Assembly (NCBI RefSeq): GCF_963677575.1
Contig: NZ_OY782038.1
Location: forward strand, 1,426,001-1,490,000
Length of the DNA stretch: 64,000 nucleotides
DNA from: an uncultured Draconibacterium sp.
Lineage (GTDB): Bacteria > Bacteroidota > Bacteroidia > Bacteroidales > Prolixibacteraceae
Reading direction: 5' to 3'
Both the position numbers and the translations under genes were made by a program. Shown in pieces: positions 56,064 through 63,851 of the stretch (its first letter is position 1; each line of letters starts with the position of its first letter). The notes beneath the pieces are model-generated. The model did no database searches and was not told where the DNA came from. It was given only the letters and a program-made list of their open reading frames with translations.

Positions 56064-56228
56064 TTATTTTCCCAACTTCAAAATAAGAAACAACAAAGGA
56101 GCCGCGATCATTAAGGTCATTAGCGCTTTACTAATGTATTTCCCTTTTTCTTTTCGGAACAAAAACCATCCTATTAATCCTGCAATTATTAGATAAACTG
56201 AAAAATCGATAAAAACCGACGCCACCAT
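56064..56228 (-). CDS. Small 54-residue membrane protein
   Basis: An ATG at 56226-56228 opens a 54-codon frame ending TAA at 56064. The protein begins MVASVFIDFSVYLIIAGLIG, continues with a basic loop (RKEKGKYISKA) and has a second hydrophobic helix (MTLMIAAPLLFLILKLGK). Two helices with a positively charged loop and an A-rich leader (AAAACGAA before ATG) make it a plausible real gene. No family recognised. It is convergent with the LuxR-type regulator gene, 9 bp apart. Confidence 0.6.
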   Translation of the reverse strand: MVASVFIDFSVYLIIAGLIGWFLFRKEKGKYISKALMTLMIAAPLLFLILKLGK

Positions 56229-56566
56229 TTCGTTTTGTGATGAATTAATAGTTAGTGAAGAAATAATACCAAAATTACCTCAGACTGAGCCTTATAATTC
56301 CATTTTTTTGCGTTTATGCTTCGTTATAAAAACTCAACAGAACTTAGGCTATGCTTCCTTTTTATGCCTTGCCTAAACGCAAATATCCTGAAATTATTTA
56401 AGGCTCACCTTGAAGTAAATTTGGTATAAATGAAAAAATCATATGCTTGCCGTTTATAAATTACCAAGGTAAAATTGAGCGTTTTTTACCTGGTTGACAA
56501 TCGCATAAAGTGGTGATTTCCTAAAAAGGAATTTCACACCAATGAGGGAATAAAGACAATTAAGTA
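56229..56566. other. Non-coding stretch with structured DNA
   Basis: No gene is seen. It is occupied mostly by the 162-bp inverted-repeat element at 56266-56427; the remainder up to the MITE-like copy 2 shows nothing recognisable. Confidence 0.6.
56266..56427. repeat. 162-bp long inverted-repeat element
   Basis: The arms begin ATACCAAA.TTAC.TCA and contain TGAGCCTTA, then TTTGCGTTTA; the complementary copies (TAAACGCAAA at 56374-56383, TAAGGCTCA, TTTGGTAT) follow in reverse order. Together they give about 50 bp per arm of imperfect pairing around a central 57 bp, a large hairpin. It resembles a non-autonomous element or a structured RNA. Only one copy was seen in the window. Confidence 0.55.
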
Positions 56567-56717
56567 TTAATCCGCATTATTCATCACAAATAGCAAAATA
56601 GTTTAATGCGACGAAGTTTCGTACCCATTTTTGACACTCAAAAATGGACTCAACTAAGTCGGGATTAACCCGGAGAAACATGACTATTGCTAAAATCAAA
56701 TGAATTATCCGGGTTAA
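56567..56717. mobile_element. 151-bp MITE-like element, copy 2
   Basis: Matches copy 1 (45462-45612) at 150 of 151 positions, same length, orientation and TTAA ends. The right-hand TTAA includes the stop codon (TTA on the plus strand, 56714-56716) of the CDF transporter gene. Because the target site is duplicated, the stop would be present before and after insertion. As with copy 1, it lies at the end of a minus-strand gene. Confidence 0.85.
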
Positions 56718-57634
56718 TGGGCCAGCAGTTCAGAATTATTATTACAACATTCGTAACCCGCTTGCAGGGTGATGTGTTCAATACCAAATTTATCGTGAAG
56801 CAGTTTCTCTGTGTTAGAACGCACTTCCATCATTTCCAGCATGTTAATATTATCTTTCATGTTAATGTGTGCTTCCAGGTGAATCTGCGTATCATCAAGT
56901 TTCCAAACATGAATATGATGAATATTATCTATTTCCGGTATCTTTTCTACTTCGGCTTTTATACTTCCAAGATCGATATTACCGGGGGTCGACTGCATTA
57001 AAATATCTACCGTCTCTTTCACCACATCCCAGGTGTGATAAATAATGTAAATACCTACCAAAACGGTAATAAGCGGATCGATCCAAAAAACCTCGAATTT
57101 CCAAATGGCAATACCTCCGATAATAACTGCCACCGACGAAAATGTATCGCCCAGCAAATGCAGGTAGGCAGCTCGTACATTTAAATTGTCGTTTTTGTCT
57201 TTATTCAGCACAAAAACAGAAATAAGATTGGCCAATAAACCAAATGTAGCCACAATAAACATGATCTTTCCTTTAATCGGCTCGGGGTTTACAAAGCGCT
57301 CATAGGCTTCAAAAAACAGGTACAAACAAATTCCAATCAGCACTACTCCGTTAAAAAGAGCTGCAAGAATTTCAACACGTTTATAACCAAAGGTCTTTTG
57401 TTCGTCGGGGCGTTTGCGGCTTCTTTTACCCGCCAGGAATGCAATAAAAACAGCTGACGAATCGCCCAAATTATGCAAGGCATCAGACAATAACGATAAA
57501 CTGTTCGAGATAATTCCGCCAATAACCTGAACAATGGTGATAGACAGATTTAAAACGGTTACCCATAGCAGTTTTCTTCCCTTTACATCATGAGAATGAT
57601 GGTGGTGATGTTTATCGTGATCGTGTATATGCAT
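56714..57634 (-). CDS. CDF-family zinc/cation exporter
   Basis: A 306-residue cation diffusion facilitator. The N-terminus is His-rich (MHIHDHDKHHHHHSHD). Six helices follow; the metal site is formed by HNLGD in helix 2 and HLLGD in helix 5, the HD-HD arrangement typical of Zn-transporting CzcD/ZitB-like members. The C-terminal cytoplasmic domain (about 215-295; IDNIHHIHVWKLDDTQIHLE) dimerises and binds regulatory metal. It exports Zn2+ (possibly Co2+ or Cd2+) by proton exchange. The extreme C-terminus (GYECCNNNSELLAH) adds a Cys pair. Its stop codon lies within the TTAA end of MITE-like copy 2. Confidence 0.94.
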   Translation of the reverse strand: MHIHDHDKHHHHHSHDVKGRKLLWVTVLNLSITIVQVIGGIISNSLSLLSDALHNLGDSSAVFIAFLAGKRSRKRPDEQKTFGYKRVEILAALFNGVVLIGICLYLFFEAYERFVNPEPIKGKIMFIVATFGLLANLISVFVLNKDKNDNLNVRAAYLHLLGDTFSSVAVIIGGIAIWKFEVFWIDPLITVLVGIYIIYHTWDVVKETVDILMQSTPGNIDLGSIKAEVEKIPEIDNIHHIHVWKLDDTQIHLEAHINMKDNINMLEMMEVRSNTEKLLHDKFGIEHITLQAGYECCNNNSELLAH

Positions 57635-57790
57635 ACGGCTTTATTATTTAACGATAAAACAGTTCTGCCAGCTGAAAGTTTAGCCTGAAAAATCCATAAA
57701 ATTTTTCACACAGAGTGTTGACGATTGAAAATCTACAGGAAACGTGCTCCATTAAAAGCTATAATATGATTTTCAATGTCAAGGCTACCC

Positions 57791-57861
57791 CTGACAAATA
57801 ATTGTGTTACAATTATTTCGTCAGCCCTTTGGGTGATTAATTCATAATTATGAATTAATCA
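57791..57861. repeat. Tandem hairpins including a 28-bp perfect palindrome
   Basis: Hairpin A (57791-57824): CTGACAAATAATTGT pairs with ACAATTATTT-C-GTCAG, perfect apart from one bulged C. Element B (57834-57861): TGATTAATTCATAA and its exact reverse complement TTATGAATTAATCA abut with no loop. Both lie just after the stop of the 115-residue gene and about 160 bp before the CDF exporter gene. They could be a terminator/processing region or a dyad operator. Confidence 0.6.
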
Positions 57862-57863
57862 GG

Positions 57864-58211
57864 TTAGTTCAAATGCACCTCAAATTCAAGTTTACTGGCT
57901 TCTATTACTTCTGTAAATTGCAGGTATTTTCTTTTAAAACCAAGCAGCTGTTTAAATTCCTCTATTTCATCCAAATTCAACAATGCATTAAACACCTGGC
58001 TGCCAACAGGAATAATAATTTTACGCTTAAAATTCGAAGTTCTGTTTCGCAGCGTCCATTCTTCGCCATCGAGGTTTTGAATATATTGCGCAAACTTCCA
58101 GAAGTCTTTTTCTTTGAAATTGAAATTCAGGTTTTTGTATTCAACATGTATGGCATCACATTTCGCACATTTAAAAATCTTCCCGTTTCGTGTTTCTATA
58201 AGTATTTCCAT
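57864..58211 (-). CDS. Hypothetical protein with CxxC motif
   Basis: A 115-residue soluble protein. The N-terminus has FKCAKCDAIHVEYKNLNFNF, a CxxC pair that may form half of a zinc ribbon or a redox pair. It is followed by FKEKDFWKFAQYIQNLDGEE and a basic beta region (NRTSNFKRKIIIPVG), then helices (LDEIEEFKQLLGFKRKYLQF). It looks like a Bacteroidota-restricted family (possibly DUF6686-like, low certainty); function unknown. Neighbours are a zinc exporter and oxyR, so a metal or redox role is possible but unproven. Confidence 0.7.
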   Translation of the reverse strand: MEILIETRNGKIFKCAKCDAIHVEYKNLNFNFKEKDFWKFAQYIQNLDGEEWTLRNRTSNFKRKIIIPVGSQVFNALLNLDEIEEFKQLLGFKRKYLQFTEVIEASKLEFEVHLN

Positions 58212-58292
58212 TTTCGGAACTTTTATTGTTATTACACAAAGTAAGCCCTAAGCGACATATAAATCAATCCCAATAAGTGGTGATTTAAAAGT

Positions 58293-58325
58293 AGTGATAC
58301 CCTCACTTTGAGTGAGAGTATCACT
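58293..58325 (-). terminator. Terminator of oxyR
   Basis: AGTGATACCCTCACT and AGTGAGAGTATCACT pair at 14 of 15 positions around a TTG loop, five bases after the oxyR stop. On the minus strand ACTTTTAAAT follows, only a weak T-tract. Confidence 0.65.
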
Positions 58326-58330
58326 ATAAC

Positions 58331-59272
58331 TTATAAGAGCGTATCCATAATTCCTTTTTCGGGTTGTTTAAGCATACGCGCAGGAATACTGCTTTTTATA
58401 ACTTCCTGCAATGCGTTAACCTGCCGCTCTTTGGCAAACCGTTTGGCCGTTATCAGGCTAATCTCGCGAACCGGTTCATTGGGTACAATTTCTTTTATCA
58501 GATCTTCCTGCTCGGCCGGAATATTAATGGTAGCTAACTCGGGAATAAACGTCAGACCACTTTTGTATTCAACAATACGCCGCAACGATTCGATGGAATT
58601 ACTGTGGTACACCAGCCGTTGTTTGTTTTTCTTTTGCGGGTTCAACTGACAAATTGAATTCACCTGATTCTGAAAACAGTTTCCCTCTTCAAGGTACCAG
58701 ATTTCGCCTTCTTCAATTAACTGAATATCGATGGAATCCTGTTCGAACAAACGATGATCTTCGGATAAGTAGGCATAAAAACGCTCGTAAAACAGTGGTA
58801 TTGTGGAGATATTTGTTGCCGAAACCGGGGTAGAAATAATGCCACAATCAATATCGCCCATTTTTATTTCATCAATTATCTGTTCTGTTTTCTGCTCGTA
58901 AATTTCCAGCTGCAATGCCGGATAGTCTTTACCCAACTGATGAATAAAAAGCGGAACCAGGTATGGTGCCAGTGTTGGAATAATTCCAACTTTCAGATTT
59001 CCACTTACTTCTTCGCTAATGTTAATCGAAATCTGTTTCAACGCCTCAATCTGCTTTAAAATTTCCAGCGACTTCTCATAAAACACTTTTCCCTCATCCG
59101 TAAATTGAAAAGGTCGCTTGGTTCGGTCAATCAATTTAAACTCCAGTTCTTCTTCCAGTTTCTGTATTTGCAGACTTAATGCGGGCTGTGTAACTCCCAG
59201 CCGGTCGGCCGCCAAAGAAAAGGACCCGGATACATAAATTTCTTTCAGATACTCCAGTTGTGCAAAATTCAT
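58331..59272 (-). CDS. oxyR: OxyR-type LysR regulator
   Basis: A 313-residue LysR-family protein. Residues 1-60 are the winged HTH (AADRLGVTQPALSLQIQKLE). The effector domain carries the peroxide-sensing cysteine pair in EEGNCFQNQVNSIC, eight residues between the cysteines as in E. coli OxyR (EEGHC to the second Cys). This spacing, together with the divergent dps gene, makes OxyR the best call. On oxidation it should form the disulphide and activate dps and other peroxide defence genes. The 125-bp intergenic region holds a dyad at 59310-59325. Confidence 0.92.
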   Translation of the reverse strand: MNFAQLEYLKEIYVSGSFSLAADRLGVTQPALSLQIQKLEEELEFKLIDRTKRPFQFTDEGKVFYEKSLEILKQIEALKQISINISEEVSGNLKVGIIPTLAPYLVPLFIHQLGKDYPALQLEIYEQKTEQIIDEIKMGDIDCGIISTPVSATNISTIPLFYERFYAYLSEDHRLFEQDSIDIQLIEEGEIWYLEEGNCFQNQVNSICQLNPQKKNKQRLVYHSNSIESLRRIVEYKSGLTFIPELATINIPAEQEDLIKEIVPNEPVREISLITAKRFAKERQVNALQEVIKSSIPARMLKQPEKGIMDTLL

Positions 59273-59309
59273 AACATAAGAATTACTAATAATGCCATAA
59301 ATATAATAA

Positions 59310-59330
59310 ATACTACTAATAGTATCTTTG
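59310..59330 (+). promoter_or_regulatory. oxyR-dps operator and dps -7 box
   Basis: ATACTACTAATAGTAT (59310-59325) is an imperfect palindrome (14 of 16), overlapping TATCTTTG (59323-59330), an exact TAnnTTTG -7 box for dps. No TTG is present at -33, as expected for an activator-dependent promoter. Confidence 0.55.
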
Positions 59331-59397
59331 AAGTGTTAAAAGAAACAAAACAAAAGAGTTAAAACAACAAAAATTAAAACTTTAAAAATTAGATATT

Positions 59398-59844
59398 ATG
59401 AAAGCAAAAAATCAAATTACAGTAGAGAAATTAAATCAGTTATTAGCAGATTATCAAATTCATTACCAAAACCTGCGCGGGTTGCACTGGAACATTAAAG
59501 GCCAGTTATTCTTTGCCTTACACGCCCGTTTTGAAGAGTATTACAACCAGGCAGCCGAAGTTGTGGATGAGATTGCAGAACGCATTTTAATGCTGGGAGG
59601 TCAGCCATTACATACTTTCGATGATTATACAAAAACTGCAAAACTGGGTGTAGTAGCCAATGTTTCGGAGGCAAAACCAGCCGTTGAAAGTGTATTGGAA
59701 AGCCAGCGTTATTTCCTGAATAGCTTTAACGAAATACTTGAAGTTGCAGGAGAAAACAACGACGAAGGCACCGCAGCTATGATGAGCGACATGATCGGAC
59801 ATACCGAAAAAGAAATCTGGATGCTGAAATCGTTCCTGGCATAA
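59398..59844 (+). CDS. dps: Dps-family ferritin-like DNA-protection protein
   Basis: A 148-residue Dps (DNA-binding protein from starved cells) subunit. The intersubunit ferroxidase ligands are visible: the His in LRGLHWNIKGQLFFALHARF and the Asp/Glu in AAEVVDEIAERILMLG. It forms a 12-mer shell that oxidises Fe2+ with H2O2, limiting Fenton damage. The N-terminus is short, so DNA binding through a long Lys tail is unlikely. Divergent from oxyR and followed by a strong terminator. Confidence 0.94.
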   Translation: MKAKNQITVEKLNQLLADYQIHYQNLRGLHWNIKGQLFFALHARFEEYYNQAAEVVDEIAERILMLGGQPLHTFDDYTKTAKLGVVANVSEAKPAVESVLESQRYFLNSFNEILEVAGENNDEGTAAMMSDMIGHTEKEIWMLKSFLA

Positions 59845-59864
59845 AAATCAAAAATGAATTAACG

Positions 59865-59895
59865 AAAAAACCTCGCAGAATTGCGAGGTTTTTTT
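59865..59895 (+). terminator. Terminator of dps
   Basis: AAAAAACCTCGCA and TGCGAGGTTTTTT form a 13-bp perfect stem with a GAAT loop and a T-run, 20 bp after the dps stop. Confidence 0.9.
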
Positions 59896-59912
59896 ATGTT
59901 TCTACGTCTTAT

Positions 59913-60000
59913 ATCAAATTGTTTTTCAGTGTGAGCCTTAAGCGAAACACTGAAATTACAATGGTTAATGCCGATTGAAAAATTAAAAGCTCAATTTGAT
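59913..60000. repeat. Nested inverted repeats between dps and the serine hydrolase
   Basis: Outer pair ATCAAATTG (59913-59921) and CAATTTGAT (59992-60000); inner pair TTTCAGTGT (59924-59932) and ACACTGAAA (59947-59955), both perfect 9-mers. The loop of the inner hairpin contains GAGCCTTAAGCGA. It lies just past the 3' end of the minus-strand hydrolase gene and could act in its termination or be an insertion relic. Confidence 0.45.
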
Positions 60001-60019
60001 TTCACATTGGTATTATTTG

Positions 60020-61312
60020 TTAATCATCGATGGTTTGAAAAACCATCTGGCGAAATTTCCAACCAGTAACATCTTTAACCGGCCCTTGCGTTTGTTTCAT
60101 AATAATACCAATTACGTTTTCCTCAGGATCGGCAAAATACTGGGTATTAAAATAACCGCCCCAGTTGAAAGTTCCCATACTTCCGAGCCCTCCTTTACGC
60201 TGTCCTTTTTCGGTTACCAGTTCAAATGCCAAACCAAATTTGGTATCCGAATCGCCATGAATATCTCCAATCTGATTCGAAAGAATAAGATCAACTGTAG
60301 TACGACTCAATAAACGAACTCCGTTATATTCACCGCCGTTCAGATACATTTGCAGAAAAATGGCATAGTCTTTTGCCGTGCTCGACAAACCTGCACCTCC
60401 CGAGAAAAATGTTTTGGCTCCTTTTACCGGGTAATCGGTATCGTAAAAAGTTACCGGGTACTTTTGCCATTCGCCGTTAACCGGAGTTTGAACTTCAACC
60501 ATACGATCGATATTTTTTTCGGGTTGATAAAACCAGGTGTCTTCCATTCCCAACGGATCGAAAATATGTGTTTTCAGGTATTGATCGAACGGCATTCCCG
60601 ATACAATTTCAATGAAATATCCCAAAACATCCAATCCTTCACTGTAGGTAAACTGTGTTCCCGGTTCGTGGTGCAAAGGCATTTTTGCCAATTTCTTTAC
60701 GCTTTCTTCAATCGTTATATTTTCCGTTGTAAACAGGTCCGTTACACCCGCTTTTTTGTACAACATTTGGAAGCGCTCGTCGCCATCAATTACTCCATAG
60801 CCAATGCCCGAAGTATGCGACAACAGGTTTCTGATGGTAATTTCATTTTTTACAGGAACGCCTGTCCAGGTAGTATCGCTGTATCTGAAATTTGTAAGCA
60901 CCTGCTGACCTTTAAACTCAGGAATGTATTTTGAAATGGGATCATCCAACTGAAATTTACCTTCCTCCCAAAGCATCATTACCGCTGTTGAGGTGATAGC
61001 TTTTGATTGTGATGCAATTCGAAAAATAGCATCGCGTTCCATTTTGTCGCCGGCTTCGTTGGCAACTCCGTAAGCTTTCCAATGAACGATTTTTCCGTTT
61101 CGGGCAACTAACGAAACAATCCCCGGAAGATTTCCTTTGGCCACTTCTTCTTCACACATTTTATCGATGCGTGCCAATCGTTCGGCAGAAATACCAGCAC
61201 TTTCGGGTGGCATTTCTTCCAGTTTGTGCGATTTATAAATTGAACTGGTTTGAGCATAAGACAAGCTAAATATGAAAAGAGATAAGGCAAAAAGTAGTGT
61301 AAACTTTTTCAT
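60020..61312 (-). CDS. Serine beta-lactamase-like hydrolase (class C/esterase type)
   Basis: A 430-residue exported protein with signal peptide (FTLLFALSLFIFSLSYAQ). The beta-lactamase/D-Ala-D-Ala carboxypeptidase fold is shown by the SxxK motif in FRIASQSKAITSTAVMMLWE (catalytic Ser near residue 99) and the YxN-like motif TYSEGLDVLGYFIEIVSG. A late GGLGSMGTFNWGGYFNTQYF takes the place of KTG/HxG. Members include esterases, D-aminopeptidases and AmpC-like enzymes; true beta-lactam resistance cannot be concluded. It lies downstream of the GH3 gene on the same strand but has a terminator between them. Confidence 0.9.
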   Translation of the reverse strand: MKKFTLLFALSLFIFSLSYAQTSSIYKSHKLEEMPPESAGISAERLARIDKMCEEEVAKGNLPGIVSLVARNGKIVHWKAYGVANEAGDKMERDAIFRIASQSKAITSTAVMMLWEEGKFQLDDPISKYIPEFKGQQVLTNFRYSDTTWTGVPVKNEITIRNLLSHTSGIGYGVIDGDERFQMLYKKAGVTDLFTTENITIEESVKKLAKMPLHHEPGTQFTYSEGLDVLGYFIEIVSGMPFDQYLKTHIFDPLGMEDTWFYQPEKNIDRMVEVQTPVNGEWQKYPVTFYDTDYPVKGAKTFFSGGAGLSSTAKDYAIFLQMYLNGGEYNGVRLLSRTTVDLILSNQIGDIHGDSDTKFGLAFELVTEKGQRKGGLGSMGTFNWGGYFNTQYFADPEENVIGIIMKQTQGPVKDVTGWKFRQMVFQTIDD

Positions 61313-61387
61313 TGGTTTAAAATTTTATGCAGCCCGTTATGCAGCTTAGCAATGGGCCGTATTACTTGGTTTTTATTTTATTGCACA

Positions 61388-61395
61388 CAAAGATA
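61388..61395 (-). promoter_or_regulatory. -7 box for the serine hydrolase gene
   Basis: The minus strand reads TATCTTTG, an exact TAnnTTTG, about 76 bp upstream of the start. No well-spaced TTG was found. Confidence 0.4.
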
Positions 61396-61436
61396 CAAAT
61401 ACTTCAAGCAAATGAAATTACTTATTGTAATAAAAA

Positions 61437-61462
61437 CAAAAAGAAGCCGAAGCTTCTTTTTG
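61437..61462 (-). terminator. Terminator of the GH3 gene
   Basis: CAAAAAGAAGC and GCTTCTTTTTG form an 11-bp perfect stem with a CGAA tetraloop-size gap, and on the minus strand run into GTTTTTATT, 36 bp after the GH3 stop. Confidence 0.85.
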
Positions 61463-61497
61463 AATTCTATAATGTGTAGTTAAATTTTATAGTTCGT

Positions 61498-63801
61498 CTA
61501 TTTATTCCAAACAAAAGATGAAGTCTTTACATCAGCCGACGATGTTCCAATGAATAAATTAAATTCTCCTGCTTCCCAATCGTAATCCAGATCAGCATTG
61601 TAGAATTTTAAATCCTCTGGTGTAATCTCAAAAGTTACATCCTTTTTCTCACCCGGTTGAAGCATTACTTTTTTAAAGTTCTTTAGTTCTTTTACCGGCC
61701 GTGAAATGCTGGCCACCGGATCGCCAATATACAATTGAACAACTTCCTCGCCTGCTTTGTCGCCGGTATTGGTTAAAGTTACTGTTGCCTTTAACGTTTC
61801 ATTGCCTTTTAATGCTGTTTTTTCCAGGCTAATATCGCTGTAAGAAAATGTGGTATAACTTAATCCGTAACCGAACGGATAAACCGGATCATTCGGAATA
61901 TCGAGGTATTTTGATGTAAACTTATTCGCTGCATCAAATGGACGGCCAGTGTTTAGATGATTGTAACAAATTGGAATTTGCCCCACGCTGCGCGGAAATG
62001 TCATGGTCAGTTTTCCTGCAGGATTGTAGTCGCCAAAAAGCACATCGGCTATGGCATCTCCGCCTGCAGAACCAGGTGCCCAGGCTTCCAGAATTGCAGG
62101 TACATTTTCGCTCTCCCACTGAATGGTAAGCGGACGACCATTTACCAGAACCAAAACCACCGGCTTTCCGGTTTTTAACAGCGCCTTTAACAAATCACGC
62201 TGACTTGCTGGAATGCTAATATCCGCGCGACTTGAAGCCTCTCCTGTCATGGCAGCCGACTCGCCCAAAACCGCAACTATTACATCTGCATCTGAAGAAA
62301 CTTCCAGTGCCTCATCGATCATTTCCTGTGCTGTGCGGGTTTCTTCTTCCATTTTCACGCCCATGTAAGCAGCGTAAGGCGAAACCAATCCTTGTTTCAG
62401 ATATGGATCGTCGGTAATGTTTGCACCTTTCGCCGTAACCACTTCTACATTTTCGCCTCCAACAGTTTTTATGCCTTCAACAACTGAAGAAATCACACTT
62501 TCTTCGCGAACCATCACCCAGGCTCCCAGCAAATCAGCTTTGGCAGTGGCCAGTGGCCCAACAACAGCTATCTTTCCTTCCTTCTTCAGCGGCAAAGTCT
62601 GGTTCTCATTTTTCAACAGAACCATGGAATGAGCAGCAATTTCGCGCGCAGCAGCCAGATGTTCCGGCGCTAAAACTTCTTTTTCTGCACGACTTTCATC
62701 CAAATAGTTGTAAGGATCATCAAACAATCCCAGTTTGTATTTGGCTTCCAAAATCAATTTACACGCCCGGTCGATATCAGCCATTGTAACCGAACCATCT
62801 TTTAACGATTCTTCCAGGGTTCCGATAAAACCATCGCCCTGCATGTCCATATCAATTCCGGCTTTTAATGCCAGCGCCGAAACGGTTTTCAAATCGCCCA
62901 AACCGTGGTTGGTCATTTCGTTTATTGCGGTATAATCGGTAACTACAAAACCATCAAATCCCCACTGGTTACGCAAAACCTCGGTCATCAACCACTTGTT
63001 TCCGGTTGCCGGCACATTATCGATAACGTTGAAAGACGACATAGCGCTACCCGCTCCCTCATCGAAAGCAGCTTTATAAGGCAGCAAATAATGATTAAAC
63101 ATGGTTAAATGCCCCATGTCAACCGTGTTATAATCGCGACCGGCTTCGGCAGCACCGTAAAGTGCAAAGTGCTTTACACAAGCCATTATCGTATTGCTTT
63201 TTGTCAGATCATCACCCTGGTAACCACGAATCATGGCTTTTGCTACCTGCGAGCCCCACCAGGCATCTTCACCCGATCCTTCAGAAACGCGTCCCCAGCG
63301 CGGATCACGTGCAATATCCACCATTGGCGAGTAGGTCCAGCAAACACCTGAAGCACTGGCTTCTGTGGCGGCAATGCGCGCACTTTTTTCAATCAGTTGC
63401 GTATCCCAGGTACACGACAAACCCAATGGAATTGGAAAGATTGTTGAATGCCCATGTATCACATCCAAACCAATTAGTAAAGGAATTTTTAGCCGTGATT
63501 GCTGCGCCGCCTCCTGCGATCCTTTTATGGCACCAAAGGAAAAACCACCGGTTGCACCAATTTCGCCGTTTTTAATCGTTTCCGACATTCCTCCGCCACC
63601 GGCAAGAATAGCACCTACGTTTCCTGACGATAAATTGATCTGTCCCAGTTTTTCCTGCAAGGTCATTTTTGCCATCAGGTCGTCAACAAATTTATCCATT
63701 TCGCTATCCTGTGATGATCCAGTCAGACAGGACAAGAGAAGGACAATGAAAAGTCCTGTTTTTAAAATGTGAGCAACATTCTTATGTGCTATTTTTCTCA
63801 T
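61498..63801 (-). CDS. GH3-family beta-glucosidase
   Basis: A 767-residue secreted enzyme (start at 63801, with signal AHILKTGLFIVLLLSCLTGS). The N-terminal (beta/alpha)8 domain has IPLLIGLDVIHGHSTIFPIP, VDIARDPRWGRVSEGSGED and the catalytic-nucleophile strand GFVVTDYTAINEM (Asp near residue 290; many GH3 enzymes have SDW here). The alpha/beta sandwich domain has VIVAVLGESAAMTGEASSRA. A fibronectin-III-like domain ends the chain (about 655-767). This is the BglX-type layout, cleaving beta-linked glucose, or xylose in some members, from oligosaccharides in the periplasm. The partial gene upstream on the same strand is 50 bp away. Confidence 0.94.
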   Translation of the reverse strand: MRKIAHKNVAHILKTGLFIVLLLSCLTGSSQDSEMDKFVDDLMAKMTLQEKLGQINLSSGNVGAILAGGGGMSETIKNGEIGATGGFSFGAIKGSQEAAQQSRLKIPLLIGLDVIHGHSTIFPIPLGLSCTWDTQLIEKSARIAATEASASGVCWTYSPMVDIARDPRWGRVSEGSGEDAWWGSQVAKAMIRGYQGDDLTKSNTIMACVKHFALYGAAEAGRDYNTVDMGHLTMFNHYLLPYKAAFDEGAGSAMSSFNVIDNVPATGNKWLMTEVLRNQWGFDGFVVTDYTAINEMTNHGLGDLKTVSALALKAGIDMDMQGDGFIGTLEESLKDGSVTMADIDRACKLILEAKYKLGLFDDPYNYLDESRAEKEVLAPEHLAAAREIAAHSMVLLKNENQTLPLKKEGKIAVVGPLATAKADLLGAWVMVREESVISSVVEGIKTVGGENVEVVTAKGANITDDPYLKQGLVSPYAAYMGVKMEEETRTAQEMIDEALEVSSDADVIVAVLGESAAMTGEASSRADISIPASQRDLLKALLKTGKPVVLVLVNGRPLTIQWESENVPAILEAWAPGSAGGDAIADVLFGDYNPAGKLTMTFPRSVGQIPICYNHLNTGRPFDAANKFTSKYLDIPNDPVYPFGYGLSYTTFSYSDISLEKTALKGNETLKATVTLTNTGDKAGEEVVQLYIGDPVASISRPVKELKNFKKVMLQPGEKKDVTFEITPEDLKFYNADLDYDWEAGEFNLFIGTSSADVKTSSFVWNK

Positions 63802-63851
63802 AAATTTCAATGTAATTTCTAATAAGTTTATGATTTTTCAGACTAAAACAA

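Noticed and set aside
57873..58244. 123-codon plus-strand frame opposite the CxxC protein
   Set aside because: It mirrors the minus-strand gene. The minus-strand product has a normal composition and a CxxC motif; the plus-strand product is Phe/Lys-rich and featureless.
60350..60934. 194-codon plus-strand frame in the serine hydrolase gene
   Set aside because: Antisense to a gene with signal peptide and SxxK motif; the translation is low in plausibility.
60020..61312. Antibiotic-resistance beta-lactamase
   Set aside because: The fold and SxxK fit, but many family members are esterases or peptidases and the KTG equivalent is atypical, so resistance cannot be claimed.
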